From contig JAMCUD010000079.1 of assembly GCA_023379355.1 (NCBI GenBank), forward strand, positions 1-14,576: a DNA stretch of 14,576 nucleotides, in the 5' to 3' direction. Below the pieces are notes generated by a model, which did not search any database, was not told where the DNA came from, and was given only the letters and a program-made list of their open reading frames with translations. Source of the stretch: Thermoplasmatota archaeon (GTDB taxonomy: Archaea; Thermoplasmatota; Thermoplasmata; Thermoplasmatales; Thermoplasmataceae). A program made the translations under genes and the position numbers. Shown in pieces: positions 1 to 7,781 of the stretch; position 1 is the stretch's first letter; each line of letters opens with the position of its first letter.

Positions 1-202
1 ACGTTCCCTGGAATCCCATCTTAAGATCGGGAAAGGTACACCCGGCATGAGATTCAGATCAATGGCCATGGGGATTCTGGTTGATCTGTTCAAGGCGATG
101 GAGAAGGGAGGAAAAGAGTTCCTGGACACACTGATGGAATCGATAAGGAAGCCATACAGATCCACAATGGGATCATTGGGAGGTCAAATCGCAAAAGTAT
201 AG
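1..202 (+). pseudogene. C-terminal fragment of a probable DDE transposase
   Basis: An open frame runs in from the left edge (frame starting at base 2) and stops with TAG at 200-202, giving 66 residues. It is basic and rich in Met and Gly, with a segment reading RSMAMGILVDLFKAM, which resembles the final helices of archaeal DDE transposases of the IS4/IS5 kind. That family assignment is a guess from overall character, as no catalytic residue lies in this part. It may be the intact end of a longer gene outside the window. Its stop lies directly against the broken end of the IS3-type orfB remnant, which suggests this element inserted into, or recombined with, that one. Confidence 0.4.
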
Positions 203-204
203 TA

Positions 205-825
205 AGTAGTCATCCTTGAATCTCCCGAAGTATGATTCAATTTGGCCATTCCTCCTCAGCTGTGTGTGCATGTATCGTCTCTTGCCTTATTCCCAGCGTT
301 CTGAGATGCTTCTCGTATTCTGATATGATGTAAGCTGTGATCCATTGTCTGATCTTATTCTAAGTCCGTTCACATTTATATCAAGGAATGTGTCCACAAT
401 GGCGTTGTTAACAGCCTCGATCATTTCTGCCGTTCGTGACATCCTTGATACGAGATATCCATTTATCTTCTTGGAGCATAGATCATGGTATGCTGTGAAA
501 TATATCCATCCCCCGCTGTCAATGTATATCTTCGTGAAATCCGTCTCTCACATGGCATTTGGCCTTGTACCACAATTGTCTTGGGCACATGTTTCCTGTG
601 AACCTTCTTGTGTGTTGTAAAGAGGTTCATATGACGCATGTGCCTTCTTATTCTGTTCCTTCCCGTCCTGGCACCAGAGCGGCGGATAATTGCTATCACC
701 CTTCTTGTGCCGTATGATGGTCTTTCCAGATCAGAATCGTATTCTGGTTTCCTCCCCCTGTGCCTGTGATATATCATGGACCTAGATATGCCTGTAAGGG
801 AAGCTGATCTGGATATTTTTAAAGG
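205..825 (-). pseudogene. IS3-family OrfB (integrase-type transposase) remnant, frameshifted and truncated
   Basis: Read on the minus strand in pieces, this is an IS3 OrfB. From about 800 to 590 comes the HTH part, with YGTRRVIAIIRRSG and RRHMRHMNL, the usual pattern before the IS3 catalytic core. A frame change near 570-585 then leads to RPNAM-stop-ETDFTKIYID, where the expected Trp codon has become TGA near 556. After that comes GGWIYFTAYHDLCSKKI and RSDNGSQ, carrying the first two Asp residues of the DDE triad. Further frame changes near 310 and 235 precede IESYFGRFKDDYL, which holds the catalytic Glu. The reading stops there against the neighbouring fragment, so the last few dozen residues are missing. 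At least three frame changes and one nonsense codon make it dead. Confidence 0.8.
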
Positions 826-1148
826 TCATTGGCAACGGGTTCTGTCATGGCTTCCCGCCTCTCCTAGTAGCTTGAATTTTTTTTTCTGAGTTTCGTTTGC
901 TATTGTCAGTTCCCCGATTATGCCCTTGAGTTCGTTTATCTCCTTAAGGAGGGATGTTTCAATGGTGGATCTGCCAGCTCCATAGCAGCTGTACCTCCAG
1001 CGATGAACTCATCCCTCCACTTGTACAGTGCGGATGAGGCAACATTATACTTCCTGCAGATCTCTGATATTGTGGAGGAATTGGACAGGACTTCCATGAC
1101 GATCCTTGCCTTTTCCTCCTTTGCCCAGTAAGTGCCCTTTCCTACCAT
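826..1148 (-). pseudogene. IS3-family OrfA (HTH transposase subunit), frameshifted
   Basis: The first 60 residues (ATG at 1148, preceded by GAGGTGAT as ribosome binding site) are a typical IS3/IS911 OrfA helix-turn-helix protein: WAKEEKARIVMEVL, then ISEICRKYNVASSALYKWRDEF. The frame is lost near 965-975, just after AAMELA. In the neighbouring frame it resumes as STIETSLLKEINELKGIIGE, the leucine-rich coiled coil that follows the HTH in this family, and ends at TGA 826-828. OrfB follows at once on the same strand, the normal IS3 order. The frameshift and the wrecked OrfB make this a fossil, although a truncated 70-residue DNA-binding peptide could still be made. Confidence 0.75.
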
Positions 1149-1361
1149 ATCATCACCTCTGAAATGAGGATGAGATTAAAAACTCCCCCTCTCTTGACTT
1201 TCCCCCTATATAAGTGTTTCTCCATGCTCATGCTGTCAGAATCTGATCGGACCCAGTACATAGACATCTCCATGATATCCTTTTAGCACAAAATCGACCT
1301 TAGGCAAGAAACGCACCATTGCTTGAACATTCTTTGGAAATATGCCTCACTGATTTATGAA
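1149..1361. other. Gap between IS3 remnant and the sugar cluster
   Basis: 213 bases without a convincing gene. On the minus strand, in the frame of the upstream glycosyltransferase and after two further stops, an ATG at 1319 opens 27 codons ending at TGA 1236-1238 (MVRFLPKVDF...). It has no ribosome binding site and I do not recognise it. No hairpin terminator is evident. Repeated G-runs around AAGTCAAGAGAGG (minus strand, about 1176-1206) may belong to the end of the IS3 element. Confidence 0.3.
1207..1214 (-). promoter_or_regulatory. TATA box upstream of IS3 orfA
   Basis: The minus strand reads CTTATATA here, a full match to the common archaeal TATA consensus. Transcription would start near 1185, about 37 bases before the orfA ATG, leaving room for the GAGGTGAT ribosome binding site seen directly upstream of 1148. 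It is probably the old promoter of the insertion sequence. Confidence 0.4.
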
Positions 1362-2381
1362 TCATTGGTCGAAATCATCATTTTCCATCTTATAAGAAAA
1401 ATATGTCCATCCGGGTACTAGCCTCATTGTCCTTATACTGCCTCTTCCAAGAGAAGAGCCAACATACTCGCCTATTTTATAATCTACAATTGCCGTATTG
1501 TGCTGCCTGCGTTTAATGCAAATTGAGAGGTCTGTATCTTCCATTTCATTTATATATATATCATCAAATACATTATTATTAGATTTTTTCACAAAGTATG
1601 CGCTGAAAATGCCAAATGAAAGAGTATTTATAAAATTCTCAATTCTTTTAAAAAAAATGAAGCTTATGATTTTATACATTAAAGTGGGGCAGTATTCATC
1701 CCGAGGAGAATATAATTTTTTGTTGAATCTTCTCAGCTGATAGTAAATTTTCTCAATGTAACTGAATTGTTTCGAAAAAAATGTAAGAGTTCTAAGGGCA
1801 ATGAAGAGAAGTACCTTAGGTTTACATAAGAACATCGGGGTCGAATGGTATTGGCTAGGAGGAGTAAACACTGTATCAATATTCTCGTTGTCTATTTTCT
1901 GCAATTCATTAATTAATTTTGAAATATCATCAACTTTAACCATATCATCATTCGAAACTACAACCCACTTCGGATTGTATTCCATAGCCTTTTTTATTCC
2001 GACATTGCAGTTGTAGGCATAATTGAAATAGGGATCTGGAACTTCACCGCTTTCCACAAAAACCATGTGAAGGCCTTTGAATATATTCTCCCTGCACTCC
2101 TTTGCATACTTACCGTTGAAATCTGCAGTTGGAATTACAACAACAATGATATCCCTGTTACCTTCAACCTCGAAAATATTGGCACCACCCTTCGGTCTCT
2201 CCCTCATCCACTGTATAAGCTGTTCGCGATTGTCAAAGCCGTTGTAGAATTCTATGATCTTGTTGGGATCATTGCTGGTGAAGTAATTGTTGCGATAATC
2301 CACTAAACTAAAAAACAGAGAGATTTCTGAATATGTAACTGGAGACTTTTTCCTGCTATTTGCTACCATCATTCTGATCAT
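1362..2381 (-). CDS. GT2-like glycosyltransferase
   Basis: This is probably a GT-A fold glycosyltransferase adding one sugar of the glycan made by this cluster. The core begins near residue 76 (RDIIVVVIPTADFNG). It continues with YNCNVGIKKAMEYNPKWVVVSNDDM at about 121-147, where N144-D145-D146 takes the place of the metal-binding DxD motif. It ends with NEMEDTDLSICIKR near 279-291, matching the ED motif that carries the catalytic base in GT2 enzymes. The first 75 residues are an extra N-terminal part I do not recognise. Residues 188-262 are rich in Phe, Leu and Ile and may touch the membrane, though no clear transmembrane helix pair is visible. It starts 6 bases after rmlB. ATGs at 2381, 2372 and 2369 are all possible and no strong ribosome binding site decides. 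It is visibly AT-richer than the rml genes. Donor and acceptor are unknown; dTDP-L-rhamnose is a reasonable guess from position. Confidence 0.7.
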   Translation of the reverse strand: MIRMMVANSRKKSPVTYSEISLFFSLVDYRNNYFTSNDPNKIIEFYNGFDNREQLIQWMRERPKGGANIFEVEGNRDIIVVVIPTADFNGKYAKECRENIFKGLHMVFVESGEVPDPYFNYAYNCNVGIKKAMEYNPKWVVVSNDDMVKVDDISKLINELQKIDNENIDTVFTPPSQYHSTPMFLCKPKVLLFIALRTLTFFSKQFSYIEKIYYQLRRFNKKLYSPRDEYCPTLMYKIISFIFFKRIENFINTLSFGIFSAYFVKKSNNNVFDDIYINEMEDTDLSICIKRRQHNTAIVDYKIGEYVGSSLGRGSIRTMRLVPGWTYFSYKMENDDFDQ

Positions 2382-2387
2382 CTTGAA

Positions 2388-3353
2388 CTAAACTCGCTTC
2401 ATCCTAATATACATTGAGATATTTTCCTGATAATGATTTATAGTCTTCCTTAGCGCGTCCTCAAAATTATCTCTTGGAGGCCATCCGAGCTCTTTTTGAA
2501 TCTTCTCCGGACTTAATGCGTATCTCTTGTCATGCCCCGGTCGGTCGCTAACATGTTCGATTAGGTTATCTCTTTTATTGAGAATACCCCGGATTTTGTT
2601 GACAACATCAATGTTGTTCATTTCATTTTCTGCACTTACAAGATAGGTTTCGCCTATTCTACCATTGTGAATGATCAAATCAAGAGCCCTGCAGTGATCC
2701 TCCACGTATATCCAGTCCCTCACCTGTTTCCCGCTACCGTATATTGGTATTCTCTGATTTGAGAGGGCATTTAAAATAGTTTTCGGAATCAGTTTCTCTG
2801 GATGCTGGTTGGGTCCGAAATTTTTGCTGCAGTTTGATATTGTTGCCTTTGTCCCGTAGGTATTAACATAAGCATTTATGAGGAAATCTGCGGCTGCCTT
2901 TGTTGAGGAGTACGGGTTTTTAGGATTGTAGCAAGAAGTTTCATCAAAACGATCTGGAGAATTAAATGACAGTGAACCATAAACTTCATCTGTGGAGACT
3001 TGATGAAATCTCTTATCATACTTTCGTACCAGTTCAAGTATATTGAATACACCCATGTAATTGGATTTTAGGAATTCCTCTGGTGAGTCTATGGAGTTAT
3101 CAACGTGTGATTCAGCAGCGAAGTTGATCACTGTGTCTACAGTGGAAATTATTTCTTCCATTATCTTCTTATCATTTATCTCAGCCTTAACAAATACGTA
3201 ATTCTCACTATCGTGTTTGATGATGTTATTGAAGTTCGCAGAATAAGTAACCTTGTCGACATTAACAATATAGTCATTAGGATAATTGGAAAGCCAGTAA
3301 TTGATGAAATTTGAACCTATAAATCCCAACCCACCAGTAACCAGAAGTTTCAT
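2388..3353 (-). CDS. rmlB: dTDP-glucose 4,6-dehydratase
   Basis: An NAD-dependent extended SDR that converts dTDP-glucose to dTDP-4-keto-6-deoxy-glucose, the second step to dTDP-L-rhamnose. The Rossmann motif is TGGLGFIGS at residues 6-14. The catalytic Thr-Asp-Glu of dehydratases is T121-D122-E123 in VSTDEVYG, and Y148-x3-K152 is the SDR pair in NPYSSTK. Length is 321 residues, close to the family norm. The ATG at 3353 was chosen because the protein then begins MKLLVTGG; an upstream ATG in the same frame at 3443 would add 30 unrelated residues inside rmlC. Its ATG shares one base with the rmlC stop (TAATG), so the two are probably translationally coupled. It is last of the four rml genes; a glycosyltransferase follows 6 bases later. 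Confidence 0.93.
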   Translation of the reverse strand: MKLLVTGGLGFIGSNFINYWLSNYPNDYIVNVDKVTYSANFNNIIKHDSENYVFVKAEINDKKIMEEIISTVDTVINFAAESHVDNSIDSPEEFLKSNYMGVFNILELVRKYDKRFHQVSTDEVYGSLSFNSPDRFDETSCYNPKNPYSSTKAAADFLINAYVNTYGTKATISNCSKNFGPNQHPEKLIPKTILNALSNQRIPIYGSGKQVRDWIYVEDHCRALDLIIHNGRIGETYLVSAENEMNNIDVVNKIRGILNKRDNLIEHVSDRPGHDKRYALSPEKIQKELGWPPRDNFEDALRKTINHYQENISMYIRMKRV

Positions 3354-3910
3354 TACCTGATCGCCCTCATTTGTTCCGCATAATGTTTGAATGTCATTAG
3401 CTTTCTGTCTTTCTCGGAAATTATTGATGAAATATCGGGCCACTCTATTCTGATATCCGGATCATTCCACGCTATTCCGGAATCATGGTCTTTGTTGTAT
3501 TCGTTCGTAACTTTGTACATTACATGAGAATCTTCTAAAGCCATGAAACCGTGTCCGAATCCGGGAGGAATCCACAGTGACCTGTGATTCTTATCTGAGA
3601 GATTAACGGAAACGTATTTACCGAATGTCTCCGATTTAATACGTAGGTCAACTGCAACATCGAATATGCTGCCTGTTATTGCATAAACAAGTTTACCCTG
3701 CTCGTAGGGATGTTGTTGAAAGTGCAGTCCTCTCACAGTTCCCTTTTTTGAGAATGAGAGATTGTCCTGGGAAAACTTAAGATCTATTCCATTCTCGTTG
3801 AAAGAAGAGGATTTGAACATTTCCAGGAAGTATCCTCTTGCATCGATGTAAGACGCCGGTTCAACCAAAATAACATCTGGAATGTTCAACTTACTGAAAC
3901 TGAAAGGCAT
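3353..3910 (-). CDS. rmlC: dTDP-4-dehydrorhamnose 3,5-epimerase
   Basis: A cupin-fold epimerase that inverts C3 and C5 of dTDP-4-keto-6-deoxy-glucose. At 185 residues it has the standard length. The family signature VRGLHFQ (59-65) carries the catalytic base H63, and Y132 in HVMYKV matches the conserved catalytic tyrosine. EQGKLVYAITGSIFDVAVDLR (70-90) and SLWIPPGFGHGFMALED (111-127) are typical RmlC strands. The C-terminal part has WNDPDIRIEWP and then SEKD. It lies 30 bases after rmlD and overlaps the rmlB start by one base. No good ribosome binding site precedes the ATG at 3910, but the sequence around it (MPFSFSKLNIPDV) is the usual N-terminus, so the start is secure. Confidence 0.94.
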   Translation of the reverse strand: MPFSFSKLNIPDVILVEPASYIDARGYFLEMFKSSSFNENGIDLKFSQDNLSFSKKGTVRGLHFQQHPYEQGKLVYAITGSIFDVAVDLRIKSETFGKYVSVNLSDKNHRSLWIPPGFGHGFMALEDSHVMYKVTNEYNKDHDSGIAWNDPDIRIEWPDISSIISEKDRKLMTFKHYAEQMRAIR

Positions 3911-3940
3911 GAAAGCGTATGACTGTAGGTATGATTAATA

Positions 3941-4783
3941 TTACGATCCACCTAACATTTTTCTAAACGATCTCATGTTTGCATCTTCGCTGTAAAAGTC
4001 AAAATCTATAAATTTTCTCGCCTTTGAGATATCAAGGGATGAGTCATAAGGGCGAAGAGCCTTCATTTTAAGCAACTTTTGTGTTTTAAAAATTAGATCG
4101 GAGTCGAAATTAAATGTTGCAGCGATAGTTTTGGCCAGATCGAATCTCGATACTCTCTCTCCTGCGATGTTTAAGATACCGGAGAAGTCTGGATTGTGAT
4201 CAACCAAGTATTTTAAAGAGAGTGCAAGCAACTCGGCTGTTATTGGGGAATAATATCCTTCAATCACATTTACGGATTTTCCGGCATGAAGGTTATCGTA
4301 AACAAATCTTGGGAAATTCTTCCCGTAACCATATACTCCGGAGGTTCGTACCACAAGTGATGATTGGAGGGATAAGGCATAAGCATCACCTACGGATTTT
4401 GAGAACCCGTAATAGTTTATAGGATCCGAAACAGAACCCTCGGAATACTTACCTTTAGTCCCGCTGAACACATAATCGGTTGAAAAATGAATGAATTTTG
4501 AAGAATATTCCCTGCAGAGTAATGCGATATTCATCACACTTAATGAGTTCACAGTAAATGCTTTTTCTTTTTCCGATTCGCACGCATCGACATTTGTGAA
4601 GGCGGAGGCGTTTATGACGATCTCAGGTCTTTCCGATTCAAAGATTTCCTTCAACTGTTCAAAGTTAGTGATATCTGCCATTCTATTGTCTGAAGAATGA
4701 CTGTATGGAATGGCCTCAGGGAATACAGAGGAAAGACTCTTACCTAACTGACCAGATCCACCAAAAATAATCAACGAACTCAA
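3941..4783 (-). CDS. rmlD: dTDP-4-dehydrorhamnose reductase
   Basis: An SDR enzyme doing the last, NAD(P)H-dependent step to dTDP-L-rhamnose. The cofactor motif is FGGSGQLG (7-14). NASAFTNVDACE (58-69) and HFSTDYVFSGTKG (99-111) are RmlD signatures. Y125-x3-K129 (YYGFSK) is the catalytic pair, and VVRTSGVYG follows. At 280 residues it has family length. There is no ATG: the frame opens with TTG at 4783, overlapping the rmlA stop as TTGA. GGTGGA lies about 4 bases upstream as ribosome binding site, which supports this TTG over a second one three codons later. It is coupled to rmlA. Confidence 0.93.
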   Translation of the reverse strand: MSSLIIFGGSGQLGKSLSSVFPEAIPYSHSSDNRMADITNFEQLKEIFESERPEIVINASAFTNVDACESEKEKAFTVNSLSVMNIALLCREYSSKFIHFSTDYVFSGTKGKYSEGSVSDPINYYGFSKSVGDAYALSLQSSLVVRTSGVYGYGKNFPRFVYDNLHAGKSVNVIEGYYSPITAELLALSLKYLVDHNPDFSGILNIAGERVSRFDLAKTIAATFNFDSDLIFKTQKLLKMKALRPYDSSLDISKARKFIDFDFYSEDANMRSFRKMLGGS

Positions 4784-5841
4784 AGTTCCACCGACGAATC
4801 TCTTCCAAGGATAAGGCGAATAACCTTTTTCGGATCTTTTCCGACTGAGACTTTTGCATTAGGTCCTATTATGCTCTTTCTGATCGTAGCTGAAGAACTG
4901 AGATCGACTGTAACACCGTCCATAAGTATTGAATCTTCTATGTCAGCGTTATTGACCTTGCAATTTGCGCCTATACTTGTGAAAGGCCCGTTGTAACAGT
5001 TGTTCACTATAGCATTTGGACCTATGTAACAGGGGCCTAGGATTGAGGATTTCTCATCAACGTTGGCAGAGGGATCGACAAACACGCGACCTGAAATATT
5101 TCTCCTTATCATTGAGGGATTATTGGATATCTTATCCAAAACGAGACGATTGCACTCGAGGAAATCTTCCACGGTACAGGTATCTTTGAACCAACCGGTT
5201 ACGATGGAATATCCTATTCTCTTACCCTGGTCAATCATATCCTGATATGCCTCAGTGATCTCATATTCACCCCTCGTGGAGGGTCTGAGTCTGGAGATTG
5301 AATCGAATATCTCAGGTTTGAGAAAATATACCCCAGCTATGGCAAGATCTGACTTCGGCTCTTTCGGCTTCTCTACGAGATTTACAATCTTCCCATCTCG
5401 AACTTCCGCTATGCCGAATTGTGAAGGATTTTTAACCTTCACAAGGGCAAGCATACCATCCATTTCATCCGAACTATACGCATTGTAGAGGGAGGATATG
5501 CCTTCATTCAGGTAATTGTCACCCAGGAATACTATGAAATCGTCGCCTCCAATAAATTCTTTCGTGAGGCCGATGGCATGAGCAATCCCCAGAGGCTTCT
5601 CTTGATAAGTATAGGTTATATTTACTCTCCACTTTTCTCCGTTCCCATAATAGCTTTTTACCTCGTTGCCGCCAACGGAACCAATAACAATGTCAATGTC
5701 CTTAATGCCTACATCTATTAGATTTCCAACGGCGTATTCACTTATTGGTTTTCCGGCTATGGGTAGAAGCTGCTTAACATCTGTATATGTGAATGGCCTC
5801 AAACGTGTTCCTGAACCACCATGAAGAATTACGCCTTTCAG
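4780..5841 (-). CDS. rmlA: Glucose-1-phosphate thymidylyltransferase, long form
   Basis: Makes dTDP-glucose from dTTP and glucose-1-phosphate, the entry to the rhamnose route. The nucleotidyltransferase signature is GGSGTRLRPFTYTDVKQLLP (8-27), and LGDNYL near 106-111 holds the metal-binding Asp. EKPKEP and a left-handed beta-helix tail from about residue 235 (repeats such as SSILGPCYIGPNAIV) mark the long RmlA form common in archaea and actinobacteria. To include the conserved KGVILHGGSGTRLRP, translation must begin at CTG 5839-5841, because a TAG lies directly before it and no ATG, GTG or TTG occurs before the signature is finished. A TTG at 5802 would delete the active-site loop. With CTG the protein is 353 residues, the usual size. 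It overlaps rmlD by 4 bases (TTGA). Confidence 0.88.
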   Translation of the reverse strand: MKGVILHGGSGTRLRPFTYTDVKQLLPIAGKPISEYAVGNLIDVGIKDIDIVIGSVGGNEVKSYYGNGEKWRVNITYTYQEKPLGIAHAIGLTKEFIGGDDFIVFLGDNYLNEGISSLYNAYSSDEMDGMLALVKVKNPSQFGIAEVRDGKIVNLVEKPKEPKSDLAIAGVYFLKPEIFDSISRLRPSTRGEYEITEAYQDMIDQGKRIGYSIVTGWFKDTCTVEDFLECNRLVLDKISNNPSMIRRNISGRVFVDPSANVDEKSSILGPCYIGPNAIVNNCYNGPFTSIGANCKVNNADIEDSILMDGVTVDLSSSATIRKSIIGPNAKVSVGKDPKKVIRLILGRDSSVEL

Positions 5842-5863
5842 CTATAGACGGTAACAAACATCC

Positions 5864-5875
5864 AATTAATTATTT
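5864..5875 (-). promoter_or_regulatory. Probable TATA element of the rml operon
   Basis: The minus strand reads AAATAATTAATT here, centred about 28 bases upstream of the CTG proposed as the rmlA start. That places the transcript start at or within a base or two of the CTG, as for a leaderless mRNA. The match to the archaeal TATA consensus is only partial. An alternative is that rmlA is transcribed from further upstream through the transposase scar. Confidence 0.4.
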
Positions 5876-5955
5876 CTGTACGCTAAGGTATTATGCTAGT
5901 ATACGTGAATTGCTGTAATTTCAAAAAGATTCCTTAAATCCTGATCTCCCTGCTT

Positions 5956-6465
5956 TTACCACCACGATACCTTTTCAAGTGCATCAAGGATGTCTTTCTG
6001 CTTTCTTGTCCTTTCCAGTTCGCTCATACTTCCATTTGCATCTTCCATAACATGCAGCTTCTCCAGTTCCAGAATCAATTTCTCCAGTGAATACTTCCTC
6101 ATCAGGCCTGATGAGATCATTCCCCTCATGAGCGCCGTCCTTATTATGAGCGATATGAAGAATATTAACAGCATTCCCCTCCTGGAATAGCGGTCAAAGA
6201 CGGCGGTCCTGAAGGGAAACTCTCTTATCTGAGGCTTCCTCAGTTCAAGTTCCCCGTCCACCGTCTTCAGCTTCCTTGTTCTCGATCCGTTCCTGTGCCC
6301 TTTCCTTTCTTCTGTCCTCTCCTAGGGCATGGATGCGAGCTGCACTCTTGCCTCATCATCCATGACGTCATTGAGAAACCATTCTATTAGCTGTCTCTTT
6401 CCTTCCTTTTGGCCTTTCAGGAAAATACTTATTACCTCTTTCACTGCCTCTAACTGGTCCTGCAT
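5956..6465 (-). pseudogene. Fused remnants of an IS256-type and an IS4/IS1634-type transposase
   Basis: One minus-strand frame from ATG 6465 to TAA 5956-5958, broken once by TAG at 6322-6324. The first part is the N-terminus of an IS256 (mutator) transposase: FLKGQKEGKRQLIEWFLNDV, then RTEERKGHRNGSRTRKLKTV, GELELRKPQIRE and FPFRTAVFDRYSRR. The TAG stands where IS256 proteins usually have Tyr before the ERTEER-type stretch. At about 6178 the protein switches in the same frame to GMLLIFFISLIIR...KYSLEKLILELEKL...RKQKDILDALE, the typical C-terminal end of IS4/IS1634 transposases. Neither part has a catalytic core. It separates the glycosyltransferases from rmlA and so breaks the cluster. Confidence 0.75.
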
Positions 6466-6539
6466 ATTTTCGCCTCTTCAAATCCGAATTGTGCAGGACC
6501 TTTTCAATTTTACAGCAGATTCAATACACTACCAAACCT
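6466..6539 (-). mobile_element. Probable end of the IS256-type remnant
   Basis: Upstream of the transposase ATG at 6465 the minus strand begins GAGGTTTGGTAGTGTATTGA right after the TAG stop of the glycosyltransferase at 6540. This is where the terminal repeat of the insertion sequence should lie. With the other end lost, the repeat cannot be confirmed from this window. Confidence 0.4.
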
Positions 6540-7781
6540 CTAATTCTTATGCGATACACTCTCAAATATATTGATATATGCTTCTGTCATCTTGTTTGGA
6601 TCATATTTAGTTGTAAGTTTGCTATAACCGTTTTCTCCGAGTATAGTTCTATCCACAGAAACTAATTTAGTGAAACCAAAAACTATTTCCTCTAAGTTTT
6701 CTGGATTAACCAAAATTCCATTAACGCCATCTTCTATAATTTCACACGCGGGAGTTCCCGAGGCCCCCAATATAGGTTTTTTACAGGCCATAGCATCCAG
6801 ATAGGATAGTCCGAAGGCGTCTGAATCACTAATCAAGGCAAAAATGTCACACATAGAAAAAATTTCCCATTTAATTCTACCTTCCACCCAACCCAAATCT
6901 ATAATCTTTAAAAGGGGTGTCTCTAACTGTATTATGTGCTCTTGGTCTAGATAGTTTTTTTCAGGTTTGCCTATAGTTACGACAGCTATATTCAGTCCTT
7001 TTTTAAAAAGCATTGATGCTGCGCGCAGAATTTTAACCCCACCTTTGGAGACCCATGGGTGAGTCAAGATAACAAAATATCCCTTTAGTTTCATATGCTC
7101 TTTCAAAAATTCCTGCGGTGGGATATCTTTCGGAATAACGGATAAATCGAACGATAACGGTACAACAAATGTGTTCGATTCGTTTGATCCTAATTTGACA
7201 AGTTCTTCCCTTTCTAGCTCCGAGCAAGCAATCGTTGCAGAGGAATTTCTTACCATATGACGCAATAGATAACTATTCCGGAACTTTGGGATCAAAAAAT
7301 GGTAGTATGGTGTAAAGACAAAGGGAATTCCACAATCCATTGCAGCTTTGAAAGAAAGAACAGAGGACGTAGTAGGAAATATCGAAGAATAGACCACGTC
7401 ATAATCTCCATTTGCGATAATCTTATATGATGCTGGAATGAGAGGCCCCCAAGCTAAAGTGTTAACCATTTCTGAAATTTTAGTTCTGGTCAGGCCCGTA
7501 TAATAAAACGTTCTATCAAGAACTTGAAATATACGTTGAGCAAAGTAATGATTTTTAAGATAGGTGATTTGTAAATGTTCACTTACAACGTTACTTAAAG
7601 GCGGTTTAGCTTTACTGAAAAAACTAGGATTATATGATTCCTGAGCCATATCAGACGTGATCAGATGAACGTAGTGTTTTTCCGTTATGTTATTAACCAG
7701 TATTCTTATTGTTTCTTCTCCGCCTCGCATATCTCCTTCTATAAACCTTGTGGTTACTATAGCACATCTCAAATTCTTCAA
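6540..7781 (-). CDS. GT4-family glycosyltransferase with Asp in place of both Glu of the EX7E motif
   Basis: A GT-B fold retaining glycosyltransferase, cytoplasmic or membrane-associated. From the TTG at 7781 it has 413 residues. The N-terminal half begins LRCAIVTTRF...RGGEETIR, the usual acceptor-side GGxE pattern of GT4. The C-terminal half shows THPWVSKGGVKIL (about 240-252), a nucleotide-binding stretch, and SDSDAFGLSYLDAMACKKPI (about 318-337). There the canonical EX7E reads D321-x7-D329. The TTG overlaps the preceding glycosyltransferase stop as TTGA and has AGGGAG a few bases upstream, as at rmlD. A GTG at 7829 would add 16 residues with no family support, and a second TTG lies at 7772. 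The TAG stop directly abuts the transposase scar, so the last residues may have been altered by that insertion. Confidence 0.75.
   Translation of the reverse strand: MKNLRCAIVTTRFIEGDMRGGEETIRILVNNITEKHYVHLITSDMAQESYNPSFFSKAKPPLSNVVSEHLQITYLKNHYFAQRIFQVLDRTFYYTGLTRTKISEMVNTLAWGPLIPASYKIIANGDYDVVYSSIFPTTSSVLSFKAAMDCGIPFVFTPYYHFLIPKFRNSYLLRHMVRNSSATIACSELEREELVKLGSNESNTFVVPLSFDLSVIPKDIPPQEFLKEHMKLKGYFVILTHPWVSKGGVKILRAASMLFKKGLNIAVVTIGKPEKNYLDQEHIIQLETPLLKIIDLGWVEGRIKWEIFSMCDIFALISDSDAFGLSYLDAMACKKPILGASGTPACEIIEDGVNGILVNPENLEEIVFGFTKLVSVDRTILGENGYSKLTTKYDPNKMTEAYINIFESVSHKN

Larger units (their letters stand above)
205..1225 (-). mobile_element. Degraded IS3-type insertion sequence
   Basis: This is the extent of the IS3 remnant: orfA then orfB on the minus strand, with its own promoter-like region to about 1225. 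The left (orfB-distal) end is cut off at about 205 by an unrelated transposase fragment, so only one terminus could survive. I could not define terminal repeats or a target duplication. The outer limit on the right is an estimate. Confidence 0.6.

Noticed and set aside
345..620. A plus-strand frame of 91 codons.
   Set aside because: The minus strand here encodes the recognisable IS3 integrase core, so this frame is its complement.
3354..3443. A 30-codon N-terminal extension of rmlB from an ATG at 3443.
   Set aside because: It lies wholly inside rmlC in another frame and precedes the canonical MKLLVTGG start; the TAATG junction is the natural start.
6322..6324. The in-frame TAG in the IS256 remnant as a pyrrolysine codon.
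   Set aside because: The gene is already truncated and fused to another fragment, no pyl genes are in view, and other genes here end normally with TAG.
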